Source: Jacaranda mimosifolia
Taxonomy: Eukaryota > Streptophyta > Magnoliopsida > Lamiales > Bignoniaceae
Direction: 5' to 3'
DNA length: 64,000 nucleotides
Assembly (NCBI GenBank): GCA_018894105.1
Contig: CM032123.1
Span: forward strand, 28,807,744 to 28,871,743
Below are positions 48,236 to 60,302 of this stretch, piece by piece. Below the pieces are notes generated by a model. The model saw only the letters and a list, made by a program, of their open reading frames with translations. It did not search any database and was not told the origin of the DNA. Made by a program: the position numbers and the translations under genes. The first letter of the stretch is position 1. Every line of letters begins with the position of its first letter.

Positions 48236-51200
48236 TGTAACACCCCTAAAATTCAGTATTTTGAAAAAAAATAAGGATTTAGAAATTAAGATATTGGTTG
48301 ATCGGATTTTAAGGCTCGAAAAAACAAATAAAAAGGACTTGATTGTAAAAGTTTTAAAGTTCTGAGGGTTAATGTGAGAGAAATAAAAGTTTAAGGACCT
48401 CAAAATAAACTAGTTTGGAAACAAGAATTTTGGGGGTCAAAGTGTAAGAAATAGAAGTTGGAGGACTCAATTGAAGGCGGTCAAAGAATTTTGGGGTGAA
48501 ATTGAAGTCGGTCAGAAAGTGAGGGGTCGAATTGATAGGGCCGGAAAGTATATTTATATATATAGTTGAAAGACGAATTTTTGTCAAATTCTCAAAAAAG
48601 GCCCAAAGTTCACCCTACCGGAAAATCGCCGGATATTGGCCATGAAACCCAAAACCAAGTCCATGGTTAGCTTTCTCTAGCTGAGGTGAGCAAAACCATA
48701 CCAAGTTTTATCCAAACCACCAGCGGAATCACTGGGAAATCAAGCTCACGGCGAGCTCACAGTGGGGTTGTCCGTTCTCCAGTGTACGACGGCGGAAATG
48801 GATGGGAATTGGATGGGCTTTGGTCGTGAGCTCTTGGGCATCACATTGGTGCCCTCAATTTGAGGTTTCACCAGTGGACGGAGGAGGAATTTAAGTGGTG
48901 GCATTGCGGAGGTGCTAGGACTAGTCGCGGCTTCAAACGGCCAATTGACCAACCAAACGGTGGCCAATCAGGAAATTGATTGGGGGGTTGTCATCGCCTT
49001 GACAAGGCGCGCCTGCTGGTGGTGGCGGTTTCCATCACTGGCAGCATCATGTAGAGGTGCGAGGCGGCGCGTGACGGTGTTGTTCATGCAGCTTGTGCAA
49101 GATTTGATTCCGAACTCGTCTGGACTAGTTCCGGCATGAGATTGGGTCTCAATCCAACCCAATTTGGGTAAATTTCAATAATCAAATTTTGATTCGATTA
49201 AATTATCGAATGTAATTGGATTCCTTTTGAATGAAGCTGATTGTGACCGAACTAGGATTGTTAAACCACAGTTTAGTCTAAAGTTATAGATTAATCTTGT
49301 AATTAATACAGTGATGAATTTAATCGACTCGGATAAATTATCAAATTGTTGTTGAGGCTTTTAAATAAGATGTTAACAACCAGTTTATCGGCTTATTGAG
49401 TTAAGGATTATGACAAGTGATTACCTTGCACAGTTGAGAATTATGACTGAACAGTTAGGGTAATTGAGGAACATGATAAGGATATTTAAGTACATTAAGA
49501 ATTATGATTGAGAAATCATAATCAATATTAGATTTAGATTATGTACTTCGAACTTTAAATCGGTTGGGAAACAAGGTCATAAACTGTTTATATATCTAAG
49601 AGTTATCAGGACTATGTCATAATACCCTTAAGTTTGATAATGACATTCGTTATATTAATGGTTTAGATTCAGAAGATTTGATTGTGAACTTATTCCTTTA
49701 GTAGGTGACAGAGGAGTAGGTCCTGCAGATCAATAGACTAGCGATTGTGGTTGCTTTCTAAGACTTTTAAGGTGAGGATCCGCCAGTCTGGCACTCTTGT
49801 ACCTATCATTTTATTGATAAATCCCTGTGAGGGTTGATATTGATTTGATTATAGTATTCCATACATTATTGTTATCTCTGTGAGGAATCTGCCAATTGAT
49901 TATCGTTTGTATGAGCTTATTATGTATCTAACATTCAACCCCTTAGGTTCTGCTGATTTGATATTTATCTTGATTAACGTTGCTTGATTATCGAACCCTG
50001 TCAGGTTCTTCTGAATTTGAAACTATTTGGTATCTTTCCGTACTGTCTTGAAAATAATTGTTTTTCAATCGAACTCTGTGAATTTTCTAAACTTGTAAAC
50101 TCTATTTGAAATGAATTGCTCAAGTATATTGTTGATCCCCTTGATGGCAAAATTGTTAAATTGTTCTGCTCTGTTGGCAACTGAATGTTGAAAATCTTGA
50201 CTCTTTTAAATATCTTGTTCGGTTAGTACTGTAAGATATGTGCCGGGCAGAGCAAAGGGCCACACTAGTTGATAGTGCATGTCTAGTGGGAGGCTTCTCT
50301 TGAGTCTGTTACAGAGTAAAGAGTCACACTAGTTGACAAGGCATGTCCAGTGGGAGGCTCCTCTTGAGTTTGTTCAGAGCAAATAGTCACACTAGTTGAC
50401 AGTGCATGTCCAGTGGGGGCTCCTCTTGAGTCTATCCCCATTAGCACTAGACCTATTTATGTCAAAAGTTCTCTTAAATTGTTCATGTACCTTACTTATT
50501 GGAATAGGCATTGCCGACCGTTATTGGAAAATGTTTTGCCTTGTAAATGGCAAATTTGATAAAATTCTGAAATGTTCATGTTATTGCTTGAAAGGTTAAA
50601 TTCTTATCTGTTGGCATTATATCTTTTTCAGCTCATGGGACGCCATGGGTGGTTTTCACCCGGAGGGACGCCACAGGGGGTTTGGGCCTAGGGGGTAGGT
50701 CCGAAAGACGGCCAAGGCGGAATGGACCGACTAAAACAGGTCTTACGGTTAGTATCCACTTACGATCCTGGCTTACAGCTAGCTAGAGGTAGCAAACTGT
50801 GATTGACGGGATCCGGCATGTGACCGGCCATGCCATATCATCAAGTTGTTACCCGCCGAGCCGTGTGCTCGAGCAATGGAGCGATAAGGAAATCTTGTTT
50901 ATACTATACCGATACCTGATACTTGCAATTATAATTTGATTCAGGAGTAATAAGATTGAAATGGCCAACAGTCTATCAAGTTCAATATCATTTGTGTCAT
51001 GTACTCTATTAATCATGTTAAAGAAATTTGTGCTTATTACCAAATTTTATTCCTATTGAAAAGTCTTGCTTATTACCGAATTTATTGTTGATTATTGTAT
51101 CTCAATAGTTTTCCTTCGCATCTTATCATTTTATTCTCCCTCACTAAATCCTTTGGACTTACCCTCGTTTATTTTGATTCTCTCATACAGGAATTAAGTG

Positions 51201-51662
51201 AAAGATTGGACTCCAGGCAGGACGTGAACTTTTTGTAATAAATCAAGTATTGAATGTATATATGGAAATTATTGGATTGCTAAGCATGGACTCAAGACGC
51301 GGTGATACATCATGTTGATGTGATCGACTTAAGGAATGTAAATATTTTGTTAGGTAAGAATGTGAATCATGACATTTGCTTAGTGGGTTGATGAGTCTGT
51401 TAAGTTTGAAATTCCGCTGCTTTTGATAAGTTGGATTTGAGATTTTGTAGCATGTATTTAGTATATGTACTGTATGTTACATGGTTGTTTAAGGGTTGAA
51501 TTTATTGTCTTATGACAAGTTTGTTTAATTTGGAATCCGCTGCTATTTCTGATAAGGTTGAAACGTTTGATTATGAACTATTGATTGATTTGTAGATTCA
51601 ATTTTAAGATTGAACTGAGTGGCGCCTCAACTTAGATGCTGCTCTGAGTTTGGGGCGTTACA
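48236..51662. mobile_element. Solo LTR, 3.4 kb, with perfect CCCAT target duplication
   Basis: The segment begins TGTAACACCCC and ends GGGGCGTTACA, an inverted pair with TG..CA ends, and is flanked by CCCAT at 48231-48235 and 51663-51667. It encodes no gag-pol domains. TGTAACACCC...GGTGTTACA ends on LTRs of 3-4 kb are typical of plant Del/Tekay chromovirus elements, so this is best read as a solo LTR left by recombination between two LTRs. It includes GC-rich stretches (48600-49150, 50630-50880) and an internal 63-bp tandem repeat. Confidence 0.82.
50251..50440. repeat. Three tandem copies of a 63-64-bp unit inside the solo LTR
   Basis: CACACTAGTTGA recurs at 50261, 50325 and 50388, each followed by GCATGTC(C/T)AGTGGGGG or AGTGGGAGGC-type sequence and CTCTTGAGT. 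The copies are clearly homologous but diverged. Confidence 0.88.
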
Positions 51663-51667
51663 CCCAT

Positions 51668-51891
51668 GACTATATTATATATTTAATGCTTAATTTAAAT
51701 TTTTCAATGAGAAGAAATAATTTGAAAAACATAATTTAAAACAATGAATTTAATTATCCATTATTAAAATTTATATTTACAATTAATACTTATGAAGTTT
51801 AATTTTGTTGTTCAGTTAATAACTTAATTTAGCAATACTTGTGAAGTATTGTTATGCAATCATGGCATGCATTAGTCTTGCCTCTTACTAA
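51668..51891. other. AT-rich spacer between solo LTR and MITE
   Basis: No coding or structural feature is recognised in this short spacer. Confidence 0.5.
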
Positions 51892-52290
51892 GGGTTTGTT
51901 TGTTTGAAATTCTCAAAATATTTTCCAACTCCTAAATTACAAATAAATAACCCATTATATTTCATAATTCCACTATCCAAAATACACTCGAAAAGGTCCA
52001 AAATACCCTCACAATTCATTTCCTGCTTATTCTCTAATGTCTAGCTCTCTTACTTTTTGAAATAATTTTAAAATATCAATTTTACCCTACCAACACAACA
52101 AAAAAGTTACTAATGTGACATCTTATCTCATCTCAAAACACAAGCAAACAAATAATTTTCTCTCAATTCATTCTTCATCTACCCCCCAAAACACAAACAA
52201 ACAACCATCACATTCTCCAACCCCATTTCTCAAAAATTATTTTGTCAAAATATTTTGACAAAATACTCCAATTCATAAACAAATAAGCCC
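51892..52290. mobile_element. Tourist-like MITE with TAA target duplication
   Basis: A 399-bp segment begins GGGTTTGTTTGTTTGAAATT and ends with the inverted GGGCTTATTTGTTTATGAAT. It is flanked by TAA at 51889-51891 and 52291-52293. The termini and duplication match PIF/Harbinger-type Tourist MITEs. Non-coding. Confidence 0.7.
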
Positions 52291-52293
52291 TAA

Positions 52294-54825
52294 ATTATTC
52301 CACAAACAACAATTTTATATATTGAGAAACAACGGCCATGGCAGAAACGACAACCATGGCCGCATTTGTGTTGGCAGCCTGGGCCACTGTTCTCGTGGGC
52401 AGCTTGGTCGCCGACTCGCCGTTCAGCTGGCGGTGCGTGGCTGCGAAGGGGTAGGGGGTGAGGTAATGGGGTAAGGTGTTGGGTGGGGGCTGGGGGTCAT
52501 ATATATATATAAATATAATGTATTCATAAATGTATATTTATATATCAAGAATATTAATTATGTTTTGTGAATATTTGTATATAAATATATTTATATATTG
52601 ATGTATATAAATATATAAAACTATATAAACAAATAAAAATAATGTTTAAAAAAAAAATTGGTGTGAAGGAGATGAAGTAATATATATGAAACCAGCAATT
52701 TAGCACATTTAATACATTTCCTAAAAAAATTTTATAGTATTTTTATATGATATTATATTTATTTTTATATAATCTAATTTTATTTTAATATTTTAATATA
52801 TTTATTAATTTTTTTAAAACTGAAAAATATGATAAAATGGTAATTTTAGGCACAATAGGAGAATTATAAATATTTTATATTTATTTTTATTTTTATATAT
52901 AAATCAAATATGTACATAAATATATTATATATTTATATATAAATATATACAAAAATGAAAAAATTAATTAATTAAAATATACAAATAAAAATATTTTTTT
53001 TAAATTAAAAAAATTAGTGTGAAGAAATGAAAGAGGATAGATGAAAATATATAAAACAGTAAATAAAATTGGATTGAAAATATATAGAATAACTAAGGGT
53101 AGTATAATCTTTATATGTTAAGATTAGGATTAAATTAAAGCAAATTGGTGATCAATACATCCCCTATAGATGGGTCTTAGATAAGGATTGTACAAGTACC
53201 AAGTCTGAAACTTGTTTAGTGAGTGATCGGTTACATGGACGATGTGGATTAACTGAAATATATCACAAGGACCAGATTTGTTATAATTAATATAAGTCAC
53301 CTGCAATTTACGATTGAAGCTATAATTTTCAAGCAATGTATTTATATGTTAAGAAAGTTACATTTGTAACTGAATATATGTGTTTTAATTGGATTTGTCA
53401 GTAATGACTATATAGAAATTGACATCTTGTTTTTCAATTAAGCTCTTCCATATTTAAGTGAATAATTAATAAAGACAGGTCTTTAAATAATTCGAAATTT
53501 ACCTAATTTATATTGTTTAGTTACTGGCCATTGCATTTCATTTGTTGTTTAACTGTATGAGTTGAGTGAAGCTTAGGAAAAAAAAATAAAAAAATAAGGA
53601 GAAGGAGCGACTAGTAGCAACCCTAAACCTGATCTATATATGTTCGCATATAGATATGACATAATATTTAATTTGGGCCAAAATTCAACCCATTCATGAA
53701 AAATAACTTGCTGAACTTTTAAATATAAACAATGAAAAGAAGTTATCGAACTTTTAAACTTATCTATATATTAGGTTCAATACCCATATATTCGTTACGT
53801 TAAATTTGATTGAAGGTGATCGTGTTTGGGTTGTAATTTTGCATTAAACAACTAAAAGCATTTAAGTGTAGCACTTATTTGCTTAATCATAAAAAAATCA
53901 TGATATTAAGAATAAGCTCAACCACTGTTGAAGATTTGTATTTTTTTTTTTTTTTTGGCATGCTAAAAGAAAAAAAAAAAAGAAGGGAATTTGATAAGAC
54001 TAATTTAAAAAGACCGAATATTCTAAGGAAGCCATAACCATAATTGTTGATATCATCTCCAAACTTGTGGATTCTTTAGGTACCATACTAGTAATCCTAG
54101 CGATTCTCATACTAATAAATGATGAAAAATGGTGATCGTAATTTTTTTTAATATTATTCAATATAAATGAATAGAGCAAAAAAATCTAATAATATGACCT
54201 AACTCATACATCATCAATGCTTGAGCATTTAATTCAAACTTGTGTAGACATTAATGTTTGATTTGAAAAATATATGAACATGTACATTGTATATAATCAA
54301 AACATATGAGTTTTCTTCTAGGAAGGTCACGTTCGAAAGGTAAATGGTCGTTTAAAAAAATCAATTATGAACATTTTAAAAAGCAAAAAATAAAGTTCAA
54401 ATATTTAACTTCTCATCTAACATGTCAATTAATTATCAATAGTGGTACTATAATTTTAAATGTGTTGTACTGTTCTACAAATTCAAATTCAAATACAAAT
54501 AGAATCTAATTTTGTGTGGTATTTTGTTATTGATTAAAGGAATTGGGTTCAACATTAAATGATTGAATTATGGATATAATTTTGAATGACTTAATCATAT
54601 TACAATAAAATCAATAAAACTTACGTAAATAATTCTCTATATTCAAAAAACGGGTAACTACTTAATAAATAATTATGATAATACTATTTTTAAATGAGAA
54701 ACTAAAAATAAAAATAATTTTCAATAAGCTATAACAATTGTTAAGGATTTCTTTTATGAACTTTTTACCATAAATGAAAATTAATTCCATGCAGCTATTT
54801 TTCACCCTGATACTAAATGATAAAA
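52294..54825. other. AT-rich gene-free region with a small GC-rich island
   Basis: A GC-rich patch at about 52330-52495 stands out between AT-rich flanks. It opens a 38-codon frame at ATG 52338 (alanine/valine-rich, stop at 52452), which I do not consider a proven gene. From 52500 the sequence is dominated by AT repeats and poly-A/T runs, with no gene recognised up to the HMGB promoter. Confidence 0.55.
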
Positions 54826-55206
54826 CGGGTCGGCCCAAATGAAAATATGCAAATGACGTGGCAATTTTTTTTTGATCCCGCCTAAAGTCCCACACCCCGC
54901 TTATATTTAGTTGAATTCGCGATTTGAAGGATCAGTTTTGAATTTTTTCAACTCCCCCTTATAATAGCCACGCCACGCCACGTTAACCTCTTCCTATCTC
55001 CCAAACCCGCCTGCCTTGTTTTCCCCTATCGCAAGTTTGGAATAACGCAAAAAAAAGCCCCTAACCCTAACCCTAGGTCGCTGCTGTTGAGGTGAGTTTG
55101 GGCTGATTTGCTTTCGTTTTCCGTATTTTTCTTTTTCTTTTTTCTTTTTTGGCCTTTTTCAGAAATTCTAGATGTTTACTAATCCGATTCTCTCTTTTGT
55201 TTTAAG
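54826..55206 (+). promoter_or_regulatory. HMGB promoter: site II, telo-box-like repeat and probable 5' leader intron
   Basis: GGCCCA (site II in reverse) occurs at 54832-54837, and CCCCTAACCCTAACCCTAGG at 55058-55077 is a telomere-like telo-box. Site II and telo-box motifs together are characteristic of plant growth- and translation-related promoters. A GAG|GTGAGT donor at 55092 and a TTTTAAG acceptor ending at 55206, ten bases before the ATG, suggest a 115-bp intron in the 5' leader. Use of these sites is inferred. Confidence 0.5.
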
Positions 55207-55215
55207 GGTTTCGCA

Positions 55216-57383
55216 ATGAAAGGGGGAAAATCGAAGGCTGATTCGAGGAAGGCGGACAGCAGGTGAACGATATATATATATATATATATTTCGTGGTTTT
55301 TGTTTCGGTTTGTTTTGTAGTTATTTCTTTCATTGTTGTTTCGCTGGCGTCCTTGCATCAGCGAGCTTAAGATGTTAATTAATCTATCTGGTTATTTTGT
55401 AGTTTTATTTGGCGTTGTTATGATTTTTTCCCCTGTTTTTTGGTCAGTTTTAGCTATTTGTTCAATGAAGTCTGTTACAGTGATTTTTGTAAATTTTGTT
55501 AGTAAAATGCGCAAAATGATTTAATCTCAGATTTAGATAAGTCAATTTATTATGTATCTTTTTTATTCTGTTTTTTTTTTTTTTTTCTGAATTATTTATT
55601 CTTTTTAAATAGATTTAACAGTGTTTTCTTTTCCCTGATGGATCTGAGAGTAAGTCAACTAATAGTGTTTTTTCTTTAGATTGGTTGTCTAGAAATTACT
55701 TTGAATGAGGTAGGCTTACATTTATGTGCTCTAGCTTTTGCTTTTTGGTTTTATTTTTGTGGATGTGTTTTCATTATTTGTCTTTCTTTTTGCTGAATAT
55801 ATGATAAAACAAATAGTTTTAATGAGTTTGATATTTCAATAAATTGTTTGTCTTTCTTTTTCTTGAATATATGATAAAACAAATAGTTTTAATGAGTAGA
55901 CATTTCAGTAAAACATTGATGGAGAAAAACTATGGCTTTGTTTGTTTGGTTGGAACTTTGGGGAATGGATTGGGAGTGTGAATAGTAGGGGTATTTTGGG
56001 GAATAAATTTTGTATTTTGGGAGTGGGATTGAGGAATGTGTAGTGTTTGTTTGTTTGAATTTTGGGAGTTGGAGAATGAATTGGGAGTTCACATCCAAAC
56101 AAAACCTATGCATTTCCTATTTTGGTATTTAATAGCCTTGCAGAAAAGATGACTTAAGTTGATCTCAAAATTATTTGGATGCGTTTGCTGGTGTGTTATT
56201 CTCCAAATTTATGTATTTAAGATGATGGTAATCAGTGGGAGTTTTGAACAAGATTGTTATCTTATTATTATTGACAAACTGATGACAATTTTGTTATTTA
56301 TTTATGCTTTTGTTTTCATTCAATATTTTATTCCTCCTTTTCAGTAAATACTTGGAACTAAGCTATTGCTTAGAGATTTTTGGGGGGTCTATTTTGAGTT
56401 TCTGTTTTATTTTGTATATAATTTTAGTTTTTCCCTTTTGTTTGGTTGTTTGATGGAACTTATAAACCATGATTAACTCTGATGATAATATTAGGCTTGC
56501 TGTGAACAAGAAGTCAAAGAAGGAGAAGAAAGCAGCAAAGGACCCAAACAAGCCAAAGAGGCCTCCTAGTGCTTTTTTTGTTTTCATGTATGCAAACCCT
56601 ACTTTACTCCATTGTACTTCCTGATCTTTGTATTGGTTGTGAAAAACCTTTAATCTTCCATGAAAACCCTTTAATCTGTTGTATGATCACAGGGAAGACT
56701 TTAGGAAGCAATATAAGGAAAAGCACCCTAACAACAAATCAGTTGCTGCTGTGAGTTGCGCGCTCTTCCATGATGTTTTTTAGTTTGGTTTTGTTATATC
56801 TGATACAGTTAATGGGGCCATTGTAGGTTGGTAAAGCGGGCGGTGATAAGTGGAAGTCAATGAGTGAGGAGGTAACTCGCTATATATTACAGATGCCAAA
56901 TATCTGAGGCCTCTGTGTTGATAATTTACCTTCTTTTTTGTGTTTGGATTTATTCTTATTGACATGAAACTTCTTACGAAATGTAACAAATTTAAATTAT
57001 CAGGAAAAAGCTCCATTTGTGGCGAAGGCAGAGAAGCGAAAGGAGGAATATGATCGAAAGATGGAAGCCTACAACAGAAAATTGGTAATCCACTGACACT
57101 AGTGTATCTTTTTGTATGATAGTGTAGTATACTAGAGATTATTTCTTTGTTTAATCTGCAACCTGCTGAAGTGACATTTGCACATTGTGGTAGGCTGGAG
57201 GTGGTGATGATGAGTCCGACAAGTCAAAGTCAGAGGTTAATGATGAGGAAGATGAGGAAGGCAGTGGAGAGGTCAGTTGCATTGTGGAATATCAAATTTT
57301 GTAATTTATCATTGATAGTTTGCAATCAAGTTGACAAGAATTTTTTGTTCAATTTGATTTAGGAGGAAGAAGAGGATGATTAA
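55216..57383 (+). CDS. HMGB-type high mobility group protein, 140 aa, 7 coding exons
   Basis: This is a small nuclear chromatin architectural protein that bends DNA through one HMG box. Coding exons are 55216-55262, 56495-56587, 56693-56750, 56827-56871, 57004-57084, 57194-57271 and 57363-57383 (423 nt with stop), all GT-AG and in phase. Residues 1-31 form a lysine-rich N-terminal tail. The HMG box covers about 32-107, beginning DPNKPKRPPSAFFVFMEDFR, with the conserved K.W and a KAPF...A..K helix. The C-terminal tail (113-140) is acidic, ending in a Glu/Asp run. Size and layout match Arabidopsis HMGB2/HMGB3; I cannot separate the two. Intron 1 is long (1.2 kb) and contains an AT microsatellite and a small MITE. 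Promoter motifs suggest high expression in dividing cells. Confidence 0.94.
55269..55289. repeat. (AT)n microsatellite in HMGB intron 1
   Basis: A pure AT dinucleotide run begins a few bases after the first coding exon's donor site and could be length-polymorphic. Confidence 0.85.
55934..56106. mobile_element. Small MITE in HMGB intron 1
   Basis: A 173-bp segment starts GGCTTTGTTTGTTTGGTTGG and ends with the inverted GGTTTTGTTTGGATGTGAAC. TAT flanks both sides (55931-55933, 56107-56109). Termini resemble Tourist-like elements. The interior has repeated TTTGGG(G/A) motifs that fold toward a hairpin. Confidence 0.65.
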
Positions 57384-59142
57384 CTGCTGCCATGGAGACG
57401 AGAATCTTTTGACAAGGATAATGATGCTTGGCTCCAATATATGTTAATTTCTTGGCATTGACATTGTTAGTATATGTGGATGGTTTTCTGGATACAGATG
57501 GGCCGTACTTCACCTTCCCCATGGTCTAGCGACATGTAGTAGTTTATAGTATGGGATTAACTTTGTTGCTTTTGTTGACTTTTTAGACTATGGATACTTA
57601 ATTGTGGAAGCTTCTAATGAAATGGTCAGTTCCTCCAATTATTGCTTTGTGCATATTAGTTCTAGTCTTCTTCTCCTCTCTCTCTCTCTATATATATATA
57701 TTTTTGGTGTGTCATTTTCTTTGGCTTGACGGTGATGATGTTTGTCCAATATATGATAAATCTGATGGAATAGCTGAGAAGGGTGTTGTATTTATTCTTG
57801 TATAACTTGTGTAATGGGTGAACTGTGGACAAGCCTACATTACATGGTAACTTTATTCCAGTTTTGATTGATGATATTAATTAGAATCTTGCTAGTGAAT
57901 CATACATGTATGTGCCAATTACTTTTTATGATTTTCTGGCTCGCTGCAATTTGATGGAGCAACACAATGTTAGCATTAATGAGTAAACAGACCTCCAGGC
58001 TGCAAGATAATTTATATTGCACTTGTGGCTTGCAGTCCTGTTGCTTCCATATTCTGCGTGCCATAGCTCAAGTTTCGTATGCCAATATTAATTGTGAGTT
58101 CGACATTGTTCATTACTGGATGCTGATTTGTTGCAGTTCTTGGCTATGAGTTAATGTCCATTTTTCCTGTTGATGTAATTTCCATGAGAAGATCTTGGAT
58201 CCACTGCCTGCATTCTTGTCTTATATCTAATATGGTGTGGCCCAAATAAACTGTATTACTACTACAGGTGGAAGATTTGCTATATAAAAGAGCGACATTA
58301 GAAACCAATTAGTAACACAAGACAGCATGAAAATAAAAAGTTGCCCAAGTTTTGTATCCTTTCTTCTCTTGATAAATGTGATATATAGTGTCTGTTTGGC
58401 TGTATTTTGGGTATTTTAGGGAAAATGTTTTGGGGAAATGAATTTTAGCAATAGGGTGGGGGAATGTGAAGTTTATTTGTTAATATTTGGAGGGTTGGGC
58501 AAAAATATTTTGGAGAAAAATGGTTTGTTTGTGAAAGTTTTAAGAGAGGATAAAAGTTGTTGAGATGTCATATTAGTGCAACTTTTATTGGGTTAATAGG
58601 GTGAAAAAGGTAAAAAAAAAAAATTCCTTTACTGTAAATTTATATATATAGTTGTAATGATTGATATGCGCAATAACACGTGTGTGCATATTTATATAAC
58701 ATGAAAAATATTGGGAATGTGAAAAACAGGTGAAGGCAGGGGCTTTTTTGACATTTTCGATAGGTGTTTCAATAATGGGTAGGAGTGTGATGACTTGTCA
58801 TCACTTGTTTATTTTTGTCATGGGGTTGGAAAATGTTTTGGAAAATTATCAACAAATAAAGCCATGGGTAATCTATCATGCAAAATAAGAGGTAAATATA
58901 CATGTAACCATTTTACTTGATATATTTTTTCCATTAACATTCAGGACCCAAATGAAGTACAATTGCATTGCTGTATGGTGGAAGCCGCCGTGCCTATAGT
59001 GAATTAATAGTACAAATTTTGTTTTAAGACAGCCTGAGAAAAAAGATTAATGTTTTAAAGAAATTAAATTCCGCTAAACTATATAGCAATACGAATAACA
59101 TAAAATGTACTAACACCCATCATTGATGACTTTTCTTTAAAA
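57384..59142. other. Convergent region between HMGB and TANGO2 genes
   Basis: It holds the 3' ends of two convergent genes. A (TC)n/(TA)n run lies near 57676-57702, and the MITE-like segment at 58388-58863 is listed separately. No further gene is recognised. Confidence 0.55.
58388..58863. mobile_element. Probable Tourist-like MITE
   Basis: The segment starts GTGTCTGTTTGGCTGTATTT and ends with the inverted GGCTTTATTTGTTGATAATT. Flanking triplets ATA and ATG differ by one base. Interior motifs TTTTGGGGAAATG and GGAAAATGTTTTGG recur near both ends in inverted relation to each other's flanks. Weaker case than the other MITEs. Confidence 0.45.
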
Positions 59143-60302
59143 TTACAGTTTCTGAATATGGTAGTTCAAGGTTTGCTGCTTCCATATGTCTCCCTCAAGA
59201 TAAATCTCATAAAAGCTGGCTTCTCCACTAGCTTTTACAGTCAATGCAGCAGTGCTTCTAGTGCCATACCTACCCTGTTGATTATCAAAACGATGGTCAA
59301 TAAGCTAAATCAATATATATATATATATATATATGAAGCTTAACTTAATCAGCTTGTATCATCATATAAGTAATTACCAGTGGGGTTTCTACTTCAACAA
59401 AAATGGAGCTCAAGTTAAATTCCCAGTCAGGTGAACATATATTTGGCAGCTTGCTCTCATCAGCTTTTATTGTGTCCATCATGAGCTTTTCCACCATTTC
59501 TTTCACAGGGATTTCCCCTTCACTATATTGATCAATTTGCAGTTTGAAGTTTAGCTCCAATCGTTCGGCCTGGGAAAACATAAAGTTACTCAAGCAAACT
59601 CCATTGATGGAGGGATTAATGAGCGAAGAAAACTGTTAAAAACCTTAGGCCATGGAGAATTGAGCTTTGCGTTAGAAAGGACATGAATGCCTGGAAGAAC
59701 TTGTTGGATTGAAAGAGGCTCCCCTTTAGGCCTGTTTGAGACATAAACCATGGATTTGGAAGCAAGATCAGCCACAATCAGGTTAAAACCATTGTACTGA
59801 TTTGCTTCTTTCACCAACTCCTCTGCAAATGCCTTTGGACTCTTATTGCTCTGCCCCTCCATCAAAGTAGATGATTGCATGAGAAGAAAAGAGAAACTGA
59901 TAGTTGCATATATGATATATAGATGCATGTATACATACCTCTAGGAAACGAATGGGGAGGTCTCCTCTGCTTTTAGCCTCAGGGAGAGTATGGAGCTCCA
60001 GCACATTTGTTAGGAAAGCCACCTTACCTTGTTTTGAGCAGGCCATCCATGTCCCACCGGCGACTTCATCTTTTCCGCCTAATATTTCACCACCTTCCCA
60101 CCATCCCACTGGCTTTGTAGGCCTGAAACACAAAACAATTACTTCAACATAACCAGAGTCAACAGTTTTAATGCATTTCTGGTGTGTGTTTGTGTGTTTT
60201 AAGAGGGTACGCAACTTGCCTGTTATGGTATTCATCTCTGTTAAGCAAGAGAAGAAAAGGGTAGAGAGGGTGGGCTTGCCACATGAACACAGCAATGCAC
60301 AT
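59143..60302 (-). CDS. TANGO2: TANGO2/NRDE-family protein, 267 aa, 5 exons
   Basis: The family (Transport and Golgi organization 2; Pfam NRDE) has an NTN-hydrolase-like fold. It has been linked to Golgi organisation, mitochondria and heme handling in animals; the plant role is not established to my knowledge. Exons in transcription order are 60302-60220, 60122-59939, 59856-59644, 59569-59378 and 59274-59143 (804 nt with stop). The N-terminus MCIAVFMWQAHPLYPFLLLL with Cys2, followed by the signature NRDE at 21-24, starts exactly at the family's usual position. The motif GWWEGGEILGGKD continues in exon 2. Further conserved parts are GGTWMACSKQGKVAFLTN, FNLIVADL and the C-terminal RYGTRSTAALTV with SFYEIYLE. 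Length fits the family (about 270 aa). Intron 1 has a GC donor; the others are GT-AG. The protein looks intact. Confidence 0.93.
60218..60219 (-). other. GC 5' splice site of TANGO2 intron 1
   Basis: Exon 1 ends AACAG|GCAAGT on the minus strand. The phase-2 exon end joins the phase-matched exon 2 at 60122 to give the uninterrupted NRDEYHNRPTKPVGWW segment. No GT donor nearby restores this conserved junction. Confidence 0.8.

Noticed and set aside
48746..49162. Small frames in a GC-rich stretch
   Set aside because: They fall within the 3.4-kb solo LTR bounded by CCCAT duplications and resemble no known protein.
55058..55077. Interstitial telomere from a chromosome fusion
   Set aside because: Only three CCCTA units are present and they sit in a promoter, where telo-boxes are common.
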